Numbered from the stretch's first letter, positions 9,177 through 17,953 are shown. The stretch is DNA of 64,000 nucleotides from Haloarcula laminariae (GCF_025457605.1 NZ_JAMZFY010000002.1:868001-932000), one strand, 5' to 3'. Numbers and translations are program-made. Notes: generated by a model not told the origin, from the letters alone.

Positions 9177-10303
9177 GCGACAAAAACGCACCTCCTGAGT
9201 CCACCACTACTATTCCAGAAGCCCACGAGCTCAATGAGAATCACGAGAGCTTGTTCACGGATTTTTTCGAGGCTAGAAGTTACGAAGACACGTCTGTTGG
9301 AACGCGAGAAAGCGATATACGAGCATATCTCGACTGGTGTGAAAGGAATGATGTAGAAGCTGATGATGCAGATGATAGTGATATCCACCAATACATCACA
9401 TCGATAAAAGACGAGAAAGCAGGGCAGACTGTCATCAGTCGAGTCAACAGTGTCTCTATCTTTTACGTGGTCTTGGGGAACGTCGGAGAAGTTGATATCG
9501 AGAACCCGTGTGCCTCAATCAACTTACGAGAAGACTACGAGATTAAATCTAACCAGACCAAGCAACTCCAGGTCATCGTAGATAAAACTCGTAGCACAGA
9601 CGACCCAGGAGCAAAATTAGCACTCAAACCAGAGCAGTTCGAGAAAATATTCGACCACGCTCCGAACCCCAAAATTCGAAACGAATTGATGATGAGACTC
9701 GCGTTTGAATGTGGTTTGAGGCCTATAGAAATCAGCCGTCTCAAGGTCAGAGACGTAGATAGAGAGAATCAACATCTTACGGTTGACAGTGCGAAAATCA
9801 AGGACCAAGAGGATGAGTTGTACTTCAGGGACCAGTGGTGGACTTCCGACCGAACAGATTATCTGATGTATCGATGGTTGGCTGAGAAACGGCCAGACCT
9901 ACCGACTGCAAGTGACCCTGATGACCCTCTGAACCTCGATTATGAGGACGATGATAGCAACGATGAATATCTGGATGAACAGTTGTTCCTAACTTCGCAC
10001 AATGATGAACTCCGACCGTCTTATTTCGGTCGGCTCATACGTGAGACTGCCTGTAAGGACGAAGTTGGTTTGAATGAAGTCTTGTACATAGATGGTAACG
10101 GAAAGAAGCGATGGTTGGTATCTGGGCACTCTGCTCGTATTAGCTACATCACGTATATGGCTAATCACTCACCTGTGAAAATCCCAGTATTAGCCTCTCT
10201 CTGCGGACATAAGAAGGTTGAGACGACGTATAGCTATGTCTATACTGATGATGACACGCTAGAGCTGAACCAGAAAGAGTACGCTCCACTCTCTGACGAT
10301 TGA
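9173..10303 (+). CDS. int: Tyrosine recombinase / integrase of the element
   Basis: 376 aa. Site-specific recombinase expected to integrate and excise the element at the secY 3' end. The N-terminal core-binding domain covers residues about 25-125 (SVGTRESDIRAYLDWCERND). The catalytic domain has all expected residues: R183 in ECGLRPIEIS, a Lys near 208-210, H319 and R322 in SGHSARISY, H346 in SLCGHKKVE, and Tyr 355 in TTYSYVY as likely nucleophile. It lies about 670 bp from attL and is transcribed away from secY. Confidence 0.93.
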   Translation: MSDKNAPPESTTTIPEAHELNENHESLFTDFFEARSYEDTSVGTRESDIRAYLDWCERNDVEADDADDSDIHQYITSIKDEKAGQTVISRVNSVSIFYVVLGNVGEVDIENPCASINLREDYEIKSNQTKQLQVIVDKTRSTDDPGAKLALKPEQFEKIFDHAPNPKIRNELMMRLAFECGLRPIEISRLKVRDVDRENQHLTVDSAKIKDQEDELYFRDQWWTSDRTDYLMYRWLAEKRPDLPTASDPDDPLNLDYEDDDSNDEYLDEQLFLTSHNDELRPSYFGRLIRETACKDEVGLNEVLYIDGNGKKRWLVSGHSARISYITYMANHSPVKIPVLASLCGHKKVETTYSYVYTDDDTLELNQKEYAPLSDD

Positions 10304-10343
10304 GACCAGTAGTTTCTAGTTCTGACTGACCGAATTTTCAGAC

Positions 10344-10676
10344 ATGAACAACGAAGAGCATCTGCGCCACCAAATCCGACAGTTGCGCGAGGCCATAGTC
10401 TCGATAGAAAACAAGAACAACGGGAGGACTGGCATGCGCCCATCTGAGCTGTGGACTATGATTGCATCAGGTAATGACCCGCTTCACCCGCGATTAGAAC
10501 GGATGCTTCAGGGACACGTGAGCGTTCAGTCGCTGAAGACAGGACTGGCACGTCTTGAAAATGACCTGGACGACCTTCAACAGAATTCTCTATCACACAG
10601 TCCGAAATACACATTTGAGGAGACTGACGAGAGCGACGAGACCGAAGGATTTGGTCAATATGAAAGAACTGACTGA
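10344..10676 (+). CDS. Unrecognised small protein with helical ends
   Basis: 110 aa. Two predicted helical stretches (HLRHQIRQLREAIVSIENKNN and QSLKTGLARLENDLDDLQQ) flank a region (MRPSELWTMIASGNDPLHPRLERMLQGHVS) that could be helix-turn-helix-like. The acidic tail ends YERTD. It follows the integrase by 40 bases and overlaps the next gene by 17 bases, so it is probably in the same transcript. No family recognised. Confidence 0.65.
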   Translation: MNNEEHLRHQIRQLREAIVSIENKNNGRTGMRPSELWTMIASGNDPLHPRLERMLQGHVSVQSLKTGLARLENDLDDLQQNSLSHSPKYTFEETDESDETEGFGQYERTD

Positions 10677-10908
10677 CGATACCAGTCCACGGCTTCGGGG
10701 GACTGGAATCACTGTTCTCGATATTTACAGAGCGTATGCGAGAGACGGATACGAGCCGCCAGAGATAGCCCACGCATACGGTCTCGGATTAGACGATGTG
10801 CACTACGCGCTGGCACATTACTATTCTCACGCTCCTGATTTGCGCGATTTAGATTACGAAGAGTACACTGTTGACGAAGCACTTTCTGAATCTGGAAGAG
10901 AGCGCTGA
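10660..10908 (+). CDS. DUF433-like small HTH protein (antitoxin type)
   Basis: 82 aa from the ATG at 10660. The longer open frame back to 10555 lies inside the preceding gene and lacks family similarity. It shows the DUF433 pattern PRLRGTGITVLDIYRAYARDGYEPPEIAHAYGLGLDDVHYALAHYYSH, a small helix-turn-helix fold often found as an antitoxin-like partner of PIN or DUF5615 toxins. No toxin gene lies next to it. A second member of the family is at 19760. Confidence 0.8.
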   Translation: MKELTDDTSPRLRGTGITVLDIYRAYARDGYEPPEIAHAYGLGLDDVHYALAHYYSHAPDLRDLDYEEYTVDEALSESGRER

Positions 10909-11000
10909 AAACGACGAGTGGGGTGGTGAAAGAAGGCTTGACAGAGATAGAATCCTATCTGGTCTGTTGTTCCTGTGTCCATATACATAATCCCCGCTAG

Positions 11001-11032
11001 CTGATGACGCTAAGGGAATAGCGTCAAATCAG
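11001..11032. terminator. Hairpin between convergent genes
   Basis: CTGAT-GACGCTA, a 6-base loop (agggaa), TAGCGTC-aa-ATCAG: a 7-bp stem extended by 5 more pairs across a small bulge. It lies between the ends of a plus-strand gene (10908) and a minus-strand ORF (11029) and could serve both as a terminator. It could also be a protein-binding site. Confidence 0.45.
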
Positions 11033-11277
11033 TAGAATTGGTATCTGACTCGACCATCTGAACCTATCCTCTTGACGCAAATATCTGCATCTAAGCTACT
11101 CTGGAGATACGTCTCTGTAGTTGATAATCCGCCTGAAATAATGTCATTCCACTGTTGCCGCAACAAGGGCTCGTCGATTCTGTGAGTGACGAGATTGAAA
11201 CGCTCACCAAAGGCTAATTGTCTATTTAAATTGCCCTCAGTCGTGTCCACGATATCCCTATATCCCTCATACATCAC
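11029..11277 (-). CDS. Possible small protein, unrecognised
   Basis: 82 aa at most, starting at either of two adjacent Met codons. The sequence (GERFNLVTHRIDEPLLRQQWNDIISGGLSTTETYLQSSLDADICVKRIGSDGRVRYQFY) has the composition of a real small domain and ends in a basic, aromatic-rich strand-like stretch. No family recognised. No clear ribosome-binding or TATA signal was found in front, so it may be a truncated gene. Confidence 0.4.
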   Translation of the reverse strand: MMYEGYRDIVDTTEGNLNRQLAFGERFNLVTHRIDEPLLRQQWNDIISGGLSTTETYLQSSLDADICVKRIGSDGRVRYQFY

Positions 11278-11518
11278 CGACCACCCGTACTTTCCTGTAT
11301 ATCGAATTTTTCGTCTTTGTTTACTCTGTGTGATGCGACTGAAACTGTAGCGGTATGGGACTCGCTTCGCCTATCTTGTACGTTCATAGTTTCTATCGTG
11401 TATTTTGTCAGTTTGAAGTATCACCTCCGCCGCAGTGGGCCCCGTGGCCCGAAGACCGTCAATGGGAATCGAACCTATTTGAAGCACCAGTATAGTTGTG
11501 TTCTCACTGAATCTAATC

Positions 11519-11932
11519 TCAAATGAACTTCTCAGCAGCCACCCAATCGAACACAGTCTCCCATTTCGCTTCGCTATGCTCAATCGCAGTACCTGTGTCG
11601 ATAGGCCAGTTTTTCAATCGGTCCTCCAAACACTTCTGAGCGGCTTCATCAATATCTTCAATATCTACAATATTTGTGAATCGCTCGTGGTAACAGTCTT
11701 CGACAATAATTGCATCCTCTCCTTCTTTATCTAATATGACTTTTATAAACGCTCGTGTATCTTCTTCAAATCTGTCTTCAGGTGGTTTTCCAATTTTAAC
11801 TGTCTCTATTTCATCAGAATCTCGGTTCTGAATTATCTCTCGGACAAAACTATCTGTTAGCTGTGCACCGCCAGAGTGGGGACTTGTTAAACCCATAGGA
11901 CCGTCGAGAGAGTCGAACTCCCGTATCGCCAT
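11519..11932 (-). CDS. Unrecognised acidic protein
   Basis: 137 aa. Acidic, mixed alpha/beta composition: SFVREIIQNRDSDEIETVKIGKPPEDRFEEDTRAFIKVILDKEGEDAIIVEDCYHERFTNIVDIEDIDEAAQKCLEDRLKNW. No family recognised. Its first codons (MAIREFDSLDGPMGL) fall in a segment that resembles a tRNA T-arm on the same strand, so the start may be artificial or derived from an older junction. Confidence 0.55.
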   Translation of the reverse strand: MAIREFDSLDGPMGLTSPHSGGAQLTDSFVREIIQNRDSDEIETVKIGKPPEDRFEEDTRAFIKVILDKEGEDAIIVEDCYHERFTNIVDIEDIDEAAQKCLEDRLKNWPIDTGTAIEHSEAKWETVFDWVAAEKFI

Positions 11933-11962
11933 CGCTCACGGTCGTTGTGTTCGGAAATCTGC

Positions 11963-12556
11963 TCAGATGAATTCAACAGTAGCCGCAAATTCACCTCGTT
12001 CAGTGCCGTTTATCGACGGAACGCAAACTGAGAATTCTTCTGTACCCTCATCGACATATGCAGGAAAATAGTCATCGTTACCCCATGATATCGTCTTTTT
12101 ACCTGTCATTGATGTCGTGTAATCACTGTGTAGTTCATCAGGTGCTCCTTCCTCACACCAGATTTCTATTTGCTCCGCTGTTGTCTCTAAGATTTTATTT
12201 GCCGTCACATCAATATCCTCAGCCAGTTCTTCGGCATCGACACGATGATGGTCTAAGTCATCAGCATCGATATTTCGGGCGTTAACAAATCGTAATTCAC
12301 CACCAACGTCAGTCACGTGGTAGCGCAATCGTCCAGGTCGTGTCGCCTGTGTATCTCCTGCGCTAAGATGTGCAAACCGCCCGTCATCCATCTTCACGAT
12401 GGTATATCTGCCATTAGCAGGACCAGTACCACTTGTAGCTGCTAATAACTCCCACGAGTCTGGAATCTGGTCATCAAAGTAGTCGCCTTCTTCGATTTCA
12501 GCAGTGTCTATCTGTGTATCCTGTGCGTCGTCATCAGCGTTTTTTGTTGCGTTCAT
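11963..12556 (-). CDS. Unrecognised acidic protein, leaderless transcript
   Basis: 197 aa. A charged N-terminal tail (residues 1-30) is followed by a region rich in beta-strand patterns: WELLAATSGTGPANGRYTIVKMDDGRFAHLSAGDTQATRPGRLRYHVTDVGGELRFVNARNI. It ends WGNDDYFPAYVDEGTEEFSVCVPSINGTERGEFAATVEFI. No signal peptide or membrane segment. A TATA-like TTATAAAA at 12581-12588 sits about 25 bases before the ATG, so the mRNA is probably leaderless. Function unknown. Confidence 0.7.
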   Translation of the reverse strand: MNATKNADDDAQDTQIDTAEIEEGDYFDDQIPDSWELLAATSGTGPANGRYTIVKMDDGRFAHLSAGDTQATRPGRLRYHVTDVGGELRFVNARNIDADDLDHHRVDAEELAEDIDVTANKILETTAEQIEIWCEEGAPDELHSDYTTSMTGKKTISWGNDDYFPAYVDEGTEEFSVCVPSINGTERGEFAATVEFI

Positions 12557-12580
12557 CGTATCTAAATAGAGGGGTGCAAG

Positions 12581-12588
12581 TTATAAAA
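12581..12588 (-). promoter_or_regulatory. TATA box of the 197-aa gene
   Basis: TTATAAAA on the plus strand (TTTTATAA on the coding strand), about 25 bases upstream of the ATG at 12556. This is the spacing expected for a haloarchaeal leaderless transcript. Confidence 0.5.
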
Positions 12589-12750
12589 GTTTAATCCTGT
12601 TTGAAATAGCTAGAATTTCTGGACAATCGGGCGTGTGTATAATTTGATTGGGCTCCAATCTTCAGGAAAGTGCACTAAATTGCTTTGTCAGCACGAAGCT
12701 ATTAGATACGGATGTCTGAATCTGTAGTACGCAAGAAATGATTCTATGAG

Positions 12751-12948
12751 TCAATATCTATGGTCTGCTAATTCGTGCATCTTGTCGATTTTCTCACTGG
12801 GGAAGATGAAATCGGCTAATTTCGCTTCTCCGTTGAAATCTGATGGGCTATGTAGCCACAGCTCGTCTTTGTGATAGGCCGCGACTAATGTTCCCTGCAT
12901 CCATACTTCTCTATACGGTTCTTCTGAGTCTGATTTAATTCGTCTCAT
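12751..12948 (-). CDS. Small unrecognised protein
   Basis: 65 aa: begins MRRIKSDSEEPYREVWMQGTLVAAYHKDELWLHSPSDF, then a helix-prone acidic end (FIFPSEKIDKMHELADHRY). It looks like a compact beta-strand-rich domain. Followed downstream by a 190-bp stretch with no gene. Its start borders the candidate replication origin. No family recognised. Confidence 0.55.
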   Translation of the reverse strand: MRRIKSDSEEPYREVWMQGTLVAAYHKDELWLHSPSDFNGEAKLADFIFPSEKIDKMHELADHRY

Positions 12949-12959
12949 GCATATCTAGA

Positions 12960-13260
12960 ATATATCCAGAATCCTAACTGTGGTACGGTTCAACAAGAAG
13001 TCAGCCTGAATTACACCTGTGTTACGTCAAAATCACACCAAAATAACACCCCTGTAACCACCAGAAGGCGCTAGGAATACTACACATGCTACACCAAATC
13101 TGGGGGTGTGTAGGTGCATGAAGACAAATTTAGAGAGATGTCCATAATATACACCCCCCTAAATTAAGTGTAGTAAGTGTAGTACTTCTACCCCCGTCTT
13201 TCGATTATAGGGGTGTAAATCTGGTGTAGTACTACTACACTTACTACACCTGGGAGTTGA
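12960..13260. other. Candidate replication origin / iteron region next to the primase-helicase
   Basis: A gene-free, A+T-rich stretch between 12949 and 13340 is packed with GTGTA/TACAC motifs. Two nested inverted repeats are exact: GTGTAGTAAGTGTAG at 13168-13182 with its complement at 13235-13249, and TACACCCC at 13150-13157 with GGGGTGTA at 13210-13217. Further TACAC(C) units occur in 13080-13130 and ACACC units in 13020-13060. The primase-helicase gene ends just beyond it. This resembles an iteron origin, though a regulatory or packaging site is possible. Confidence 0.55.
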
Positions 13261-13340
13261 ATCAGATAGATGTCACTCAGGAACGAGCGTTCAATTCTAA
13301 AATAGTACTGCGAGAAAGTGAATCAGTCAGAAGGTAGAAT

Positions 13341-16013
13341 CTATCGTTCAAAAGCTTTGTAGTCGAATCCATCTACCTGCTCTGCTGCTTTTTCGGTTGA
13401 TATTGCTACGCAACGGTTGAGGTCGTTGTGAACCTTGGAAGTGTCCTCGACATAGCTATCAGAGTCCTTCTCAGCTTCCTTGAGTCGGTCTCTGTAGTCT
13501 CTGTGGTTGTCGAATACGTCTGCACTGATATCGTGCTCACGGATGTACTTACGGACAGCGTGATGCACCTGGTCGAGCTTGATACAGAGCTGTTCATCTG
13601 GCTTGCCTGCGTTCACGATAGCGTAGTGAGTTTTCGCTTCAGCGTCGTTCACACGTGCTGCAGACGAGATGAATGAAACGAATTCATCAAGATGACTCTC
13701 TCTGTTCTCCAAGCCACTGTTTCCAGCGATATAATGCAGACTTCGGTCTATATCTTCATTTTCGATATCTGGCTCAGCTCCGACTGAATCTGCGAAGTGC
13801 TGGTAGATAGCGAGGCCAAATTTGACCATCGCAAGAGCAACGATTTCGAGATTCTCAAGGTCTTCTACACCTGATTCAGACGCAATCTCATAGGCGTACT
13901 CTTTCGAATCTCTCCACACACTTCGGACCATCTCTTTGTCCAACCCAAGGATATAATTCCAGTATGCAGGGGCGTGCTCTGAGAGCTCGTGACCATCGTA
14001 ATGCGTGATTTCACCGTTGTCTTCGATGGTTCCGCCAACCAACTCCATCCATTTCTCCTCAGTCTCTCCTTCTGTTGATGCCTTACGTAGCTTGATGGGT
14101 ATCATACGACGGTTTTCAGCACCCCCGTGAATCACTTGTTCACCGCTCACGACAACAGGTGATTTGAAAATGAAACTATCTTCAGATTTGTCTGGATTAC
14201 CTGAATTTGCTACGCCGCCTTTCGTGGCTGTTCTGATAAATTCGTGGAGCATATCTACCTTCCAATTCTTCATCTTAGATGGCTTGTATTCGTCAATCCA
14301 CAGAGGGATGTTAGTCGTCGCTGCAAAGTGCTGCTCGTGACTAAATTTCGATGATGATGTTGTTGAGAACGGCTCTGGACTCATTCCTATCATCCTCGAC
14401 AGAGTCTCTAGCGTACTGGTTTTACCACTCCCAGTTTCCCCGAATACTCCAAGGAACGGTATCTCATTATCCCAGTTGCGAATATATGGCGTCAGCATTG
14501 ATGCGTACCACCAGCCGATGACAGGATAGAAACGCTCCGCATCTCGCACCTCAGGCAGTAATTCGAGGATTTGAGCGACCTCTTCTTCATCGTATTCTTC
14601 GACCTGTTCGAGCTGGAACTTCGACTCCATAGCGATGTTCTTCTTCACATATCTGTGACTCTGCTCGTCAGCCCCTAACACACCATCTTGCGTAATTATC
14701 TCGTCGTCGTGGAGACCGAGCTTAGTAGTCTTCTGGAGTTTATCTGCAGCTTGATGACCGACGATAAGACGTATATCACTGAGGTCATGAGATGACCCTG
14801 TGAACGTCGTTGTCCTCCCCGTGACAACGTGTTTCTTGAACTTCCGCTTCTCGTTGAACACAGTCCACGGGACTACTACATCATACGATTCTTCAGCATC
14901 TGATGAAGGATATACCCGTAGGTCCACGTGTTCATCCCCGTGTCCATCTATCACGAACGCGCGAGCATCAAGCGTGAATGTTGTTACATTCTTCCAGATG
15001 CGCTCGTCGTCTTCGGTAAACTCCCAGTGACCGTACTGGTCGTATGCTTCTTCGATATTCGTTTCAACACTATCAGGGATGCTTGTGATGAAAACCTCGT
15101 ATCCTCGCCCCCGAGCAGCTTTGAATATTTCTTCCCACTCATCATCAGAAATTTCGTTATCTCCAACCCAGTCACCACAGCTTATAATTTCCTCTTGCAT
15201 CCCAATCATGTGCATCGCGTTGCCTGTACACCCGTGATTCCAGCAACGCCACGTTTCATCAGCTCTAATTCCTGCTTCTTCATCTCTATCGTTTATCTGG
15301 AAGTTCTTCCCAGTAGAGCTCCCATGGATTGGATGAGATAATTTTTCTCCTACTGGATATCCTTCTACAACGTCAGATACAGCGATATCGATATCATCAT
15401 ATTCACCGTCGTGCTCATCTATTTCACTCGAATCTGACGAACTCGAACCTCCATCGTACCACTTGTTGTATAGACCTCTGACTGCGATTCCCTGTTGTCT
15501 TATCTCACCAGATGACTCTTCGATTTCATCGGCAGTGAAGGTAAAGTATTGACCATCTTGGTACATTTCGAAATGCTCCTCATCCACCGTGTCAACTGTG
15601 TCCTGAGGGATATCCATATCAGCAATAACAACCCCATGAAGCCCTGTACCGCTTGGACTGATTTCCCAATAGGTGTCTATCTCATCAATAAATTCCTGTG
15701 CCCAGTCGGATACCTCTCCAGTTTTCTTGTTTCGACAGTCATCAAGGTCTATACCCATGATAGCGTCGTTTGGTGAAAGACCTAATCCGACACCCTCCAA
15801 TTCATCGACTTCTTCTGTTGCTTCCTGAGCTCTTTCGAGAGTATACCAGTTTTCAGGGTCTGTACCGTCCATTCGGTAGCCTTCAAAATGACGAGGCGCT
15901 TTGTCGTCTACGTTGCTGTAATTCAGCCACCGCTCTTCGTTCCTAAATTGCGATACTACACCGTTCGTACCACCGTCTCTGGTGGTGGGAGATGGTTGTT
16001 CCATCTGTGACAT
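13341..16013 (-). CDS. Primase-helicase replication protein (AEP primase domain plus SF3-like ATPase)
   Basis: 890 aa, the largest gene of the element. Residues about 75-185 look like an archaeo-eukaryotic primase: acidic metal motif GIDLDD (D89, D91), SPSGTGLHG with H126, and YFTFTADEIEE. Residues about 257-268 hold a Cys/His cluster (CWNHGC...H) likely to bind zinc. From about 515 there is an ATPase: Walker A GETGSGKTS (525-533), Walker B-like PLWIDEY (570-576) and VVVSGEQ. The C-terminal 150 residues are charged and helical. It should prime and unwind the element DNA. A TATA box at 16034-16040 implies a leaderless transcript. Confidence 0.85.
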   Translation of the reverse strand: MSQMEQPSPTTRDGGTNGVVSQFRNEERWLNYSNVDDKAPRHFEGYRMDGTDPENWYTLERAQEATEEVDELEGVGLGLSPNDAIMGIDLDDCRNKKTGEVSDWAQEFIDEIDTYWEISPSGTGLHGVVIADMDIPQDTVDTVDEEHFEMYQDGQYFTFTADEIEESSGEIRQQGIAVRGLYNKWYDGGSSSSDSSEIDEHDGEYDDIDIAVSDVVEGYPVGEKLSHPIHGSSTGKNFQINDRDEEAGIRADETWRCWNHGCTGNAMHMIGMQEEIISCGDWVGDNEISDDEWEEIFKAARGRGYEVFITSIPDSVETNIEEAYDQYGHWEFTEDDERIWKNVTTFTLDARAFVIDGHGDEHVDLRVYPSSDAEESYDVVVPWTVFNEKRKFKKHVVTGRTTTFTGSSHDLSDIRLIVGHQAADKLQKTTKLGLHDDEIITQDGVLGADEQSHRYVKKNIAMESKFQLEQVEEYDEEEVAQILELLPEVRDAERFYPVIGWWYASMLTPYIRNWDNEIPFLGVFGETGSGKTSTLETLSRMIGMSPEPFSTTSSSKFSHEQHFAATTNIPLWIDEYKPSKMKNWKVDMLHEFIRTATKGGVANSGNPDKSEDSFIFKSPVVVSGEQVIHGGAENRRMIPIKLRKASTEGETEEKWMELVGGTIEDNGEITHYDGHELSEHAPAYWNYILGLDKEMVRSVWRDSKEYAYEIASESGVEDLENLEIVALAMVKFGLAIYQHFADSVGAEPDIENEDIDRSLHYIAGNSGLENRESHLDEFVSFISSAARVNDAEAKTHYAIVNAGKPDEQLCIKLDQVHHAVRKYIREHDISADVFDNHRDYRDRLKEAEKDSDSYVEDTSKVHNDLNRCVAISTEKAAEQVDGFDYKAFER

Positions 16014-16033
16014 AAGATTGGTAGCTAATACCC

Positions 16034-16040
16034 TTTATAT
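16034..16040 (-). promoter_or_regulatory. TATA box of the primase-helicase gene
   Basis: TTTATAT on the plus strand, 21-27 bases before the ATG at 16013, matching leaderless haloarchaeal promoters. The upstream 16041-16140 is also very A+T-rich. Confidence 0.45.
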
Positions 16041-16205
16041 TCTTCCTCGATTTGTTGAGGAAATCTATAATATCGCTATAATTGTGTTATAACCGAACTA
16101 CAAAGAACTTATAACCTTACAGATGTTAGTAACTAGTGGGAGATGGGTGTTCTGCAGTGCGGTCTTTTCACCCTTCTTGATAACTTCTGAGCGCCAGCTC
16201 TAAGC

Positions 16206-16421
16206 TCACCCAACAAGCCAGAAGAAAATCAATCCGAGCACCACGAACTGTATCACCAGGACTCCGTAGACCAGTAGAAATACTGCTGAGAAAAAGTACC
16301 CAACAAGCTTCAGAGCTGTCTTAGAGCTAAAAATCAGCGCGATAGGACCAAGCAGTATAACAGCTTGAACCAACCATCTGATGACCCAATGTTGCGTAGC
16401 AAACCAAGTCTCTAGAAACAT
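16206..16421 (-). CDS. Small membrane protein
   Basis: 71 aa. Two strongly hydrophobic segments, VIRWLVQAVILLGPIALIF and LVGYFFSAVFLLVYGVLVIQFVVLGLIFFWLVG, with few charges. No other domain. It lies alone between the primase-helicase and the lipoprotein remnant. Two-span proteins of this type are common on haloarchaeal viruses and plasmids, but no specific family was recognised. Confidence 0.6.
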   Translation of the reverse strand: MFLETWFATQHWVIRWLVQAVILLGPIALIFSSKTALKLVGYFFSAVFLLVYGVLVIQFVVLGLIFFWLVG

Positions 16422-16512
16422 ACATATAAATCGCTAGTGAGGAACCTAGAAAGCTTGGATTTGAAATACTGATAAGATGATAGCCTTTAATAATTAGGTG
16501 CTAGTCATAACC

Positions 16513-17119
16513 ATGCGACGACGTACTTTCGTCGGCACGCTGGGTGTTGGGGCAGTGACCGCAATTGCTGGCTGTGGTGGTACGGACGATACTGGGCCTA
16601 GTCCTACTCCGCCTGAAGAGAGTGATACGCCGTCTGGAGATACGCCATCTGGTGATACTCCGTCTGGTGAGAGTGACACTCCTGAAGGACAGACGACGGA
16701 TACTCCAACTGAGGGGACTGGAGACGAGCAGGCGTCCTATGACTCGTATCCGTTCAGCATCCTGACGGACAATCAGGAGGACCTCATGACGGGCCTCCCT
16801 CATTTCGATGGGTTCGATGACCGACGTGGTGATGGGACTGTGACTGTCGAGCAGGGTCGAACTGGTGAGGGTGAGACGTACTCGTTCTTCTACCCGCCTG
16901 CTGTGTGGCTTGATGTGGGTCAGACGGTTGACTTCACTGTGGGCGATGATGAGAGCGGTGATTACAACGTCCAGCACAGACAGGTTCGTGTCTGGGGACC
17001 ACGATGAGGGAGGCGAGTTCTCTCATACCTTCGAGACTGCAGGTGTGTACCTGTATGAGTGTGCCGCCAATCAGACTCTCGGAGGTTTCGGCATTATCGT
17101 AGTCAGTCGTCCAGAGTAG
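16513..17119 (+). pseudogene. Frameshifted halocyanin-like lipoprotein
   Basis: The first frame (16513-17007) gives a Tat lipoprotein signal (MRRRTFVGTLGVGAVTAIAGCGG, lipobox AIAGC), a Thr/Pro/Ser linker with three TPSGD repeats, and VWLDVGQTVDFTVGDDESGDYNVQ. The second frame continues it: TDRFVSGDHDEGGEFSHTFETAGVYLYECAANQTLGGFGIIVV. Together they make a cupredoxin/halocyanin-type domain broken by one base near 16974-16980. Three of the four copper ligands are also missing (Tyr for the first His, C+3 is Asn, C+8 is Gly), so even the joined protein would not bind type I copper normally. A sequencing error cannot be excluded for the shift. Confidence 0.7.
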
Positions 17120-17317
17120 TCAAATTAAAATCAACGACGTATCTCCTGCTGAAACCCTTCTCTCTCCTCTGTAAATACCGCTCCTGATGGCTCTTGACCA
17201 GCGTTGGAGGTTTACCTGTTGTAACTCGAAAAGACGCTCAAATAGCGTTGAAACACGATTGTCGGCTCCCTGGTCATCGCGGTCTTTGGTGTCGGCCAGC
17301 TCCTGCTCGATGCCCAT
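17120..17317 (-). CDS. Doubtful small ORF
   Basis: 65 aa: begins MGIEQELADTKDRDDQ and includes VSTLFERLFELQQVNLQRWSRAIRSGIYRGERR. The composition is protein-like, with a likely amphipathic helix in the middle. It ends exactly where the lipoprotein remnant ends. No family or promoter recognised. It may be a remnant. Confidence 0.3.
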   Translation of the reverse strand: MGIEQELADTKDRDDQGADNRVSTLFERLFELQQVNLQRWSRAIRSGIYRGERRVSAGDTSLILI

Positions 17318-17388
17318 TATGCAACGCTCGTGTGTATTGTATACGTGTGAATCAGTTCATTTGAGTTCGGGGCCAGTATCTAAAGAAC

Positions 17389-17655
17389 TCATCTTGATGA
17401 CTCACCTGTGATTTGCTCCGTTATGGTTCCAACGTCGTAATCGTCTTTCTGTGGTGATTTTACTAAACCCAAATCCGATTTTTCAAGCAAATGAAGAAGT
17501 ATTTCTTCTTTCAAGTCTCTCGAACTTATGTGACGATGCTCTCTCTGTATCAACTGCTCAATCGCAGTTTTAGCCGTACAGTCTCTGTCTTCCAGTATAT
17601 CGCGTAATTTTTCTCTCGATTCTGTCGAAATCGTAATGGTTGATTTGTCAGACAT
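17389..17655 (-). CDS. Small ribbon-helix-helix-like regulator (possible antitoxin)
   Basis: 88 aa from the ATG at 17655. A longer frame to 17814 has an unlikely N-terminus. The start SDKSTITISTESREKLRDILEDRDCTAKTAIEQLIQREHR has the strand-helix-helix pattern of CopG/Arc-type DNA-binding proteins. The rest is a charged tail. The upstream sequence is A+T-rich (tattataatata at 17661-17672). Regulator or antitoxin is inferred from the fold pattern only. Confidence 0.6.
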   Translation of the reverse strand: MSDKSTITISTESREKLRDILEDRDCTAKTAIEQLIQREHRHISSRDLKEEILLHLLEKSDLGLVKSPQKDDYDVGTITEQITGESSR

Positions 17656-17812
17656 TACGGTATTATAATATATCGTGTATCCTATCACTCCGTCGCTGAT
17701 TCGATTGGATTTTATCGACTCTAAGGGTAGTGGTAGCGGTGCGTATAGTCCGTTCGTGTGGCAAGGATATGTTATCGACTGAATGGGGTCGGTACACAGG
17801 TGATTCTCAGCC

Positions 17813-17953
17813 ATGACTGACTACGACCAATGTGCGTACTGTGGTAAATGTGATATCCTACGGTACACGCCTGAAATCGTGGATTATTGCCTAATATGTA
17901 ATTACGCATTCGAGAAAATCAGATGGCGCAAGGGTGGTGAGAATGGGTGCTGA
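17813..17953 (+). CDS. 46-aa zinc microprotein
   Basis: 46 aa: MTDYDQCAYCGKCDILRY..., with CxxC pairs at residues 7-10 and 26-29, separated by 15 residues, and a basic C-terminus (FEKIRWRKGG). This spacing suits a single zinc ribbon, typical of haloarchaeal small zinc-finger proteins. It overlaps the next gene by 11 bases, so the two are probably co-translated. Confidence 0.6.
   Translation: MTDYDQCAYCGKCDILRYTPEIVDYCLICNYAFEKIRWRKGGENGC

Noticed and set aside
11420-11530. A functional tRNA gene on the minus strand
   Set aside because: Only a T-arm-like segment is present; no acceptor pairing, D-arm or anticodon arm could be found.
13020-13260. A CRISPR array in the repeat-rich stretch
   Set aside because: The repeated units are short, irregular and without evenly sized spacers; they fit iterons or operators better.
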